From Lepturacanthus savala (taxonomy: Eukaryota; Chordata; Actinopteri; Scombriformes; Trichiuridae): a stretch of DNA of 64,000 bases. Location of the stretch: contig CM060461.1 of NCBI GenBank assembly GCA_030544235.1, forward strand, positions 619,001 to 683,000. The letters are read 5' to 3'. Positions 59,910 through 64,000 of the stretch are shown one piece after another. Made by a program: the position numbers and the translations under genes. The notes below the pieces were generated by a model. That model had not been told where the DNA came from and searched no databases. It worked only from the letters and a program-made list of their open reading frames with translations. Position 1 is the stretch's first letter, and the number at the start of each line of letters is the position of its first letter.

Positions 59910-62900
59910 CTGTCAACACACATGTTTCAAAACATTTGACTTTTTATGACTTTGTGTAAAACAAGTCAACATTTCTGATGTTCTGAAACAATTAGTTGAT
60001 CAATCAGTTAGTGGGTCGGCAAAAAATGAGCCAGCAACTATTGTTATAATTGAATAACCATTTCTTTAATCAAAAAAGCAAAAGATGCTGATTTCAGTCT
60101 CTCATACGTGAGAATTAAATGTTTTTTAAAGTATAAAATAGCAATAATGGTTCCACCCCCTGAACTATGAAAACCTACAGACATTTGAAGAAATTTGAAG
60201 ATATTTAAAGACAGTTGAAGATGTCACTTTGAGCTTAAGCAAATGTTAACATGCATTTTTCACAGTTTTCGGATGTTCTACAAATAAAATGATTAATGAA
60301 TCACTGGAGACTTTTTTTTACAAATGAATCTGCTGATTATTCTCCTGCTATTGAGTCAGCTATAAAATTTCCCTCAAGTTTGCTTGAAAACAGCTAAAAT
60401 TATTAATTTCTGTTGATTTTTTTTGTCAATACTGATTAATTAATCAACTGAATTTTAAAGCTCTGATGAAAATAATCATTAGTTGTGTAAGGATGTTTAC
60501 CTTATTAAAGGACAAGTTCATATTTGTTCAAGTTACGTGTCTGTGAACAGTGACAATCAGCCCTGTTCAAAAATGCCTGATGTGAAGCTTCTGTGAGGCG
60601 TCAGCAGTCTCTCAGTCTGAGTTTTTCCTTGTGAGGATCTCTGACACATTTATAATATTCTTTTCACATCAAATTCCCTCTTTTTGTTTCATTGGACAAT
60701 GTAGTTCAGCATTAAAAACACTTTGAAGTGGAAGGATATCTTAAGTGACTAATGTTGGCAGGCGCTGTAGCTTTATATTAGCTTCAGATAAACTTTTAAT
60801 ACATTTGCAAAAATAAGTTGATTGTCCTCCATTTACTTTGTAGGTGTATTATTAAGGATCAGTATGAACAGCAGGAATAATCACAACATGAAAAACATAT
60901 TTCACTGTTCATTTTGGCTCTTGACTATTATTTTCTTGCTTTTCATTGTTTCATTTAATATAATAAAATGCAGTCGTATCTTTTTCCTGCTTTTACGCAA
61001 TCATTCTTTCAACATTGTGTGTCAGTGGCATCCGTTTGGTTTAACTACAGACAAATGAGCTTCTTACTAATGTTTCCAAAGAAAACAGGGAGGATTTTGA
61101 GGAAAAGTGTTTAAAGTGATGCAGCAGTAATGTAGAATGTTTCACTCTGCTGGAGCAACATGACGAAGAAAACATGCCACTGTCAGACACTCTGGAATTA
61201 AAACATCTTAACAAACCTTGAAGTGACTTTAATTGTAAAGACTTTAACTTGAATAATGTTGTCACTATGGCAACTGGCATGGCTCAATTTGTGAGGTGCA
61301 AGGAGAACCGGAAGCAACGTCTTCTTTTTGAAAAACAGTGAAAAGAGGAAGTGATGAAGTCTGAAAGTTTGGCCTAAATTTATAAGAGAGGAAGTGAAGC
61401 AGACTGAGCTCAGATCAGGTAAGAAAACACGAGAGATGTTCACAAACACAAAAACAAAAGTCCTCCGACAAAACAAAGTTTAAGTTGTAGTTATTTTGTG
61501 TATAATGAGTAGCAACGGCAACATAACTCAATATTTTAATATCTAAACATCATAACAAATCTAAAGCTGTTTGGAACTACAACTCCATAAGTATTATATA
61601 CTTTAACTACATACTTATTCATTACTATATTGGTAGTTTTACTTATGTAAAAGACCTGGAAACTTCCTCCACCACTGCTTTGTGAATTTAGATTTTACTT
61701 CACAAACAATATTTATTATTAAACTACCCATCAGGACACAAGCAACTCGCCCTTAACCAGCTAAAATGTTCTTTATATGTTAATAAGAAGGTGATAATAA
61801 ATATATGTTAATATTTAATAACATAAAACACTGCTAGGATCCATTCTGCAGTAGTTTTACTTTCAATAGTTCTAAGTGCACTTAGGCACTTCTCCTTTTA
61901 CTACAATGAGATGTTGAATGCACAAATTGTACACAGCTTTTAACACTGGGGTGCTTCTACCTTTACTTTCCTTACACTACTAACATGTAAACAGTATTTG
62001 AATGTCACATTACGTGAATAAAAACAAGTAAAAGTTCTTAATTGAAAATGTTACTTAACTAAAAGTACAGCTACAGCTAAATGTACTAAAAGTATTAAAA
62101 GTAAAAGTACTCATTATACAGACTATGCTATAATAGTATATTAGACTAGTTTATTCAATAAATACATGTAGGGGTATTTTAATGGTTTAGTTTATTAACA
62201 TAAAGATACTTTGGGTAGATTAATAGTAGAGGTACTACATCATAATATTTGACAGCTTTCACACAAAGTGTATATTTTAAAACAGTTTAATAGAATAAAG
62301 GTAATACACAATTAAGGTATTTTGAAGTCATGTAAAATAATAGTAAAAGAGTAACTAAAGCTATCAGATAAATGAAGTAGAGTAGAAAGTACAATATTTA
62401 CTCTAAAACGTAAAGTGCTACATGATAATACTTAAGTGCAAGTAAATACAGTACTTTTCAAAACTGTTTAACTATACTTGAATATTCTGTTTGTGGTTTT
62501 GATAGAAAGGATTTGAATAGTTGTTTTTGTTGTTCTTAAGCTACAGATCATATTTGATGACTTCCACATATCATAAACAGATTGATAAGTTAGACGTACA
62601 GGTACTGTATGACTTGTACTTTATACTGTGGTAAATGCAGGTTACCTGCTGCTTATTAGAGGATGTACACACACATTTGCTGCCTCGATGCTGTCGGTTT
62701 TGTCAGAAAAGATCGCGTGACGTTGACGTCTTCCTAATCTGATCTCACAGCAGAAATAAAAACTTCAGATTCAAATTCAGAAACAGAGAAACGAAGGCGC
62801 AGGTGAAGCCTGAACACTGAAGTCTGGCTGTTTTCCTGGTGATTCTGCAGGACCTGACATGTCTGACCAGGATCCACCCAGAGAACTGATTCCCCCTCCT

Positions 62901-62950
62901 CCTTCCTCCCCCTCCCCCTCCGGTGCACAAACACCTTCCTGCTGCTTACC
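59910..62950. other. Probable 5' UTR intron of cyrib
   Basis: AT-rich sequence between the coding start and the probable promoter. No conserved coding segment; scattered agtaaaagtac-type short repeats at 62020-62460. Extra non-coding exons may lie here but cannot be identified by sequence. Confidence 0.4.
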
Positions 62951-63200
62951 TGCACTGTTCGCTGATCAATATCTGCGGATCGATACCGTGTGTCCGGGCT
63001 CCGGTGTGTCCGCGGTGTCCAGGTGTTCCTCCGCCTCCTCTACATGCTGAGTGAGTGTGAACCCGGAAAACAGCCGCTCAGCGCCGCGTTAACTATAAAA
63101 GGAGTGATTTCATCAGGAGGAACTGAACTCGGAGCCAATCAACGAGCCTGAATGCAGCAACTGTAGCAGCTGCAGCAGCAACTACAGAAACAACCGAAAC
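62951..63200 (-). promoter_or_regulatory. cyrib: Probable cyrib promoter and non-coding first exon
   Basis: A GC- and CpG-richer patch in AT-rich DNA. On the minus strand a good donor (agtgcag|gtaagc) would end a first exon at 62951. Further out are gcgccgcgtt and an ATTGG/CCAAT box (63136-63145). A TATAAAAG occurs at 63097-63104 but on the plus strand. Position relative to cyrib and the donor support a first exon; nothing here proves it. Confidence 0.4.
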
Positions 63201-63379
63201 CTCCGATCGGCCGACGGAGGAACTGAAGACTGTAGGGATGGAAGTTAAATAAAAAATAAAATATAAAATAATATGTAAAAATATTAAAAATGTATAAATC
63301 TTGACTTACTAATGGTTTTGTCTGTTCGTAAGATAAATCTTTATAGTCTCCTTTAGGAGAAAATTGTCTTGAACACATC

Positions 63380-63490
63380 CATCCATCCATAGGTCATGGG
63401 GGTCTGCTGGAGCCAATCCCAGCATACTGTGGGTGAGAGGCAGGGATAGATATGAGGGGCCTCCAGGGACATTCACAACAAACCATTCAC
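63380..63490 (-). repeat. Dispersed SINE-like repeat, partial copy 8
   Basis: Reverse-strand 3' part: catccatccataggtcatgg, ggtctgctggagccaatccc, gagaggcagggatagatatg, then a decayed remainder. Confidence 0.65.
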
Positions 63491-64000
63491 GCACACATAA
63501 AATAAAGCACATTCACATACCATAGTAAAAACCTCACACACATACAACTCAAATGTGCTCACACACTACAGAAATGTGCTTGCACATACAACTGAAATTT
63601 CAGTGTAACTGGAAGGTCTCCCGAAATAGAAAGTGGAACAGCTTTGGAGCACAGATGTACTATAAAACCTGGATAGGGGGTAGGGTTTCCCAGTGGTCAC
63701 TCATGGTACTGCAACAAAAAGCATTTTTTCCATAGATCGCAATAGTAAAAGAAAAGCTGATAAAACTGTTGACAGCTATAACCCTGTTAATTACTAATCT
63801 TTGTATTCCATATTTTTAAGTTATGGACTTTTTATCCGTCAAAAACCTTTCTAATGACCAGAAAAGCTCTGGAAAACTATCTATTCCCAGTGTGACGTCA
63901 CAGCTGTGTGACAGTGCAATCTTGGGACTGAGGTCGGGTTTTTTGTTCTTTAATTAATTTTTTTATTTATTTAGTTTTCTTTTAAATGTTTTTGAAGTGG
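63491..64000. other. Window end, nothing recognised
   Basis: AT-rich sequence with no supported feature. Confidence 0.4.

Noticed and set aside
62859..63050. Plus-strand frame rich in Pro and Ser near the cyrib promoter
   Set aside because: Low-complexity shadow of a GC-rich promoter or first exon; no conserved sequence.

Overview
The window looks like nuclear DNA of a ray-finned (teleost) fish. It is AT-rich, with split genes, GT-AG introns, long CA, TA and AAT microsatellites, and very many Tc1/mariner, hAT-like, MITE, LINE-tail and SINE-like insertions of the kinds common in teleosts. There are no bacterial operons, ribosome binding sites or CRISPR arrays. The species cannot be named from the sequence alone.

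Three conserved protein genes account for the coding content, and all three can be rebuilt exon by exon with phases that match. (1) vcpip1, minus strand, three coding exons (19151-21794, 17077-17163, 438-1213), 1168 residues: the OTU-family deubiquitinase that works with VCP/p97. Its second intron is about 15.9 kb and is largely transposon. (2) A c-Myc-type bHLH-leucine-zipper gene, plus strand, coding exons 26864-27515 and 28682-29211, 393 residues, with a probable non-coding first exon ending at 25147. (3) cyrib (fam49b), minus strand, ten coding exons between 59905 and 46207, 326 residues: the myristoylated Rac1-binding regulator of actin. vcpip1 and myc are divergent with about 3 kb between promoters. 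myc and cyrib are convergent with about 17 kb between them. From general knowledge, VCPIP1, MYC and CYRIB all lie on human 8q, so this is a compact version of an old linkage.

Region by region. 1-437: vcpip1 3' UTR. 1.2-17 kb: vcpip1 intron 2, with a decayed Tc1 element, a LINE interrupted by a nearly intact Tc1 element with 206-bp inverted repeats, a 1.6-kb foldback structure, a 1000-bp hAT-like element, and two more Tc1 elements. 17-22 kb: vcpip1 exons 2 and 1 and its promoter, with a ZNF143-type motif and a CCAAT box. 22-25 kb: intergenic. 25-29.8 kb: myc, with a SINE-like repeat in intron 1 and a MITE ending 33 bp before the exon 3 acceptor. 30-44.7 kb: gene-poor, with LINE tails, a hAT-like element inside a SINE-like repeat, Tc1 fragments and a long CA tract. 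44.7-60 kb: cyrib, whose introns carry two Tc1 elements, a four-layer nest of inverted-repeat elements and a BED-finger hAT element. 62.9-63.2 kb: probable cyrib promoter.

The most unusual material is structural: the nested palindromes at 50.4-52.4 kb, a perfect palindrome capping a truncated Tc1 element at 47.1 kb, a 16-bp perfect hairpin next to a 20-bp tandem duplication at 39.9 kb, and the foldback element at 9.5-11.1 kb. I found no wholly new gene system.
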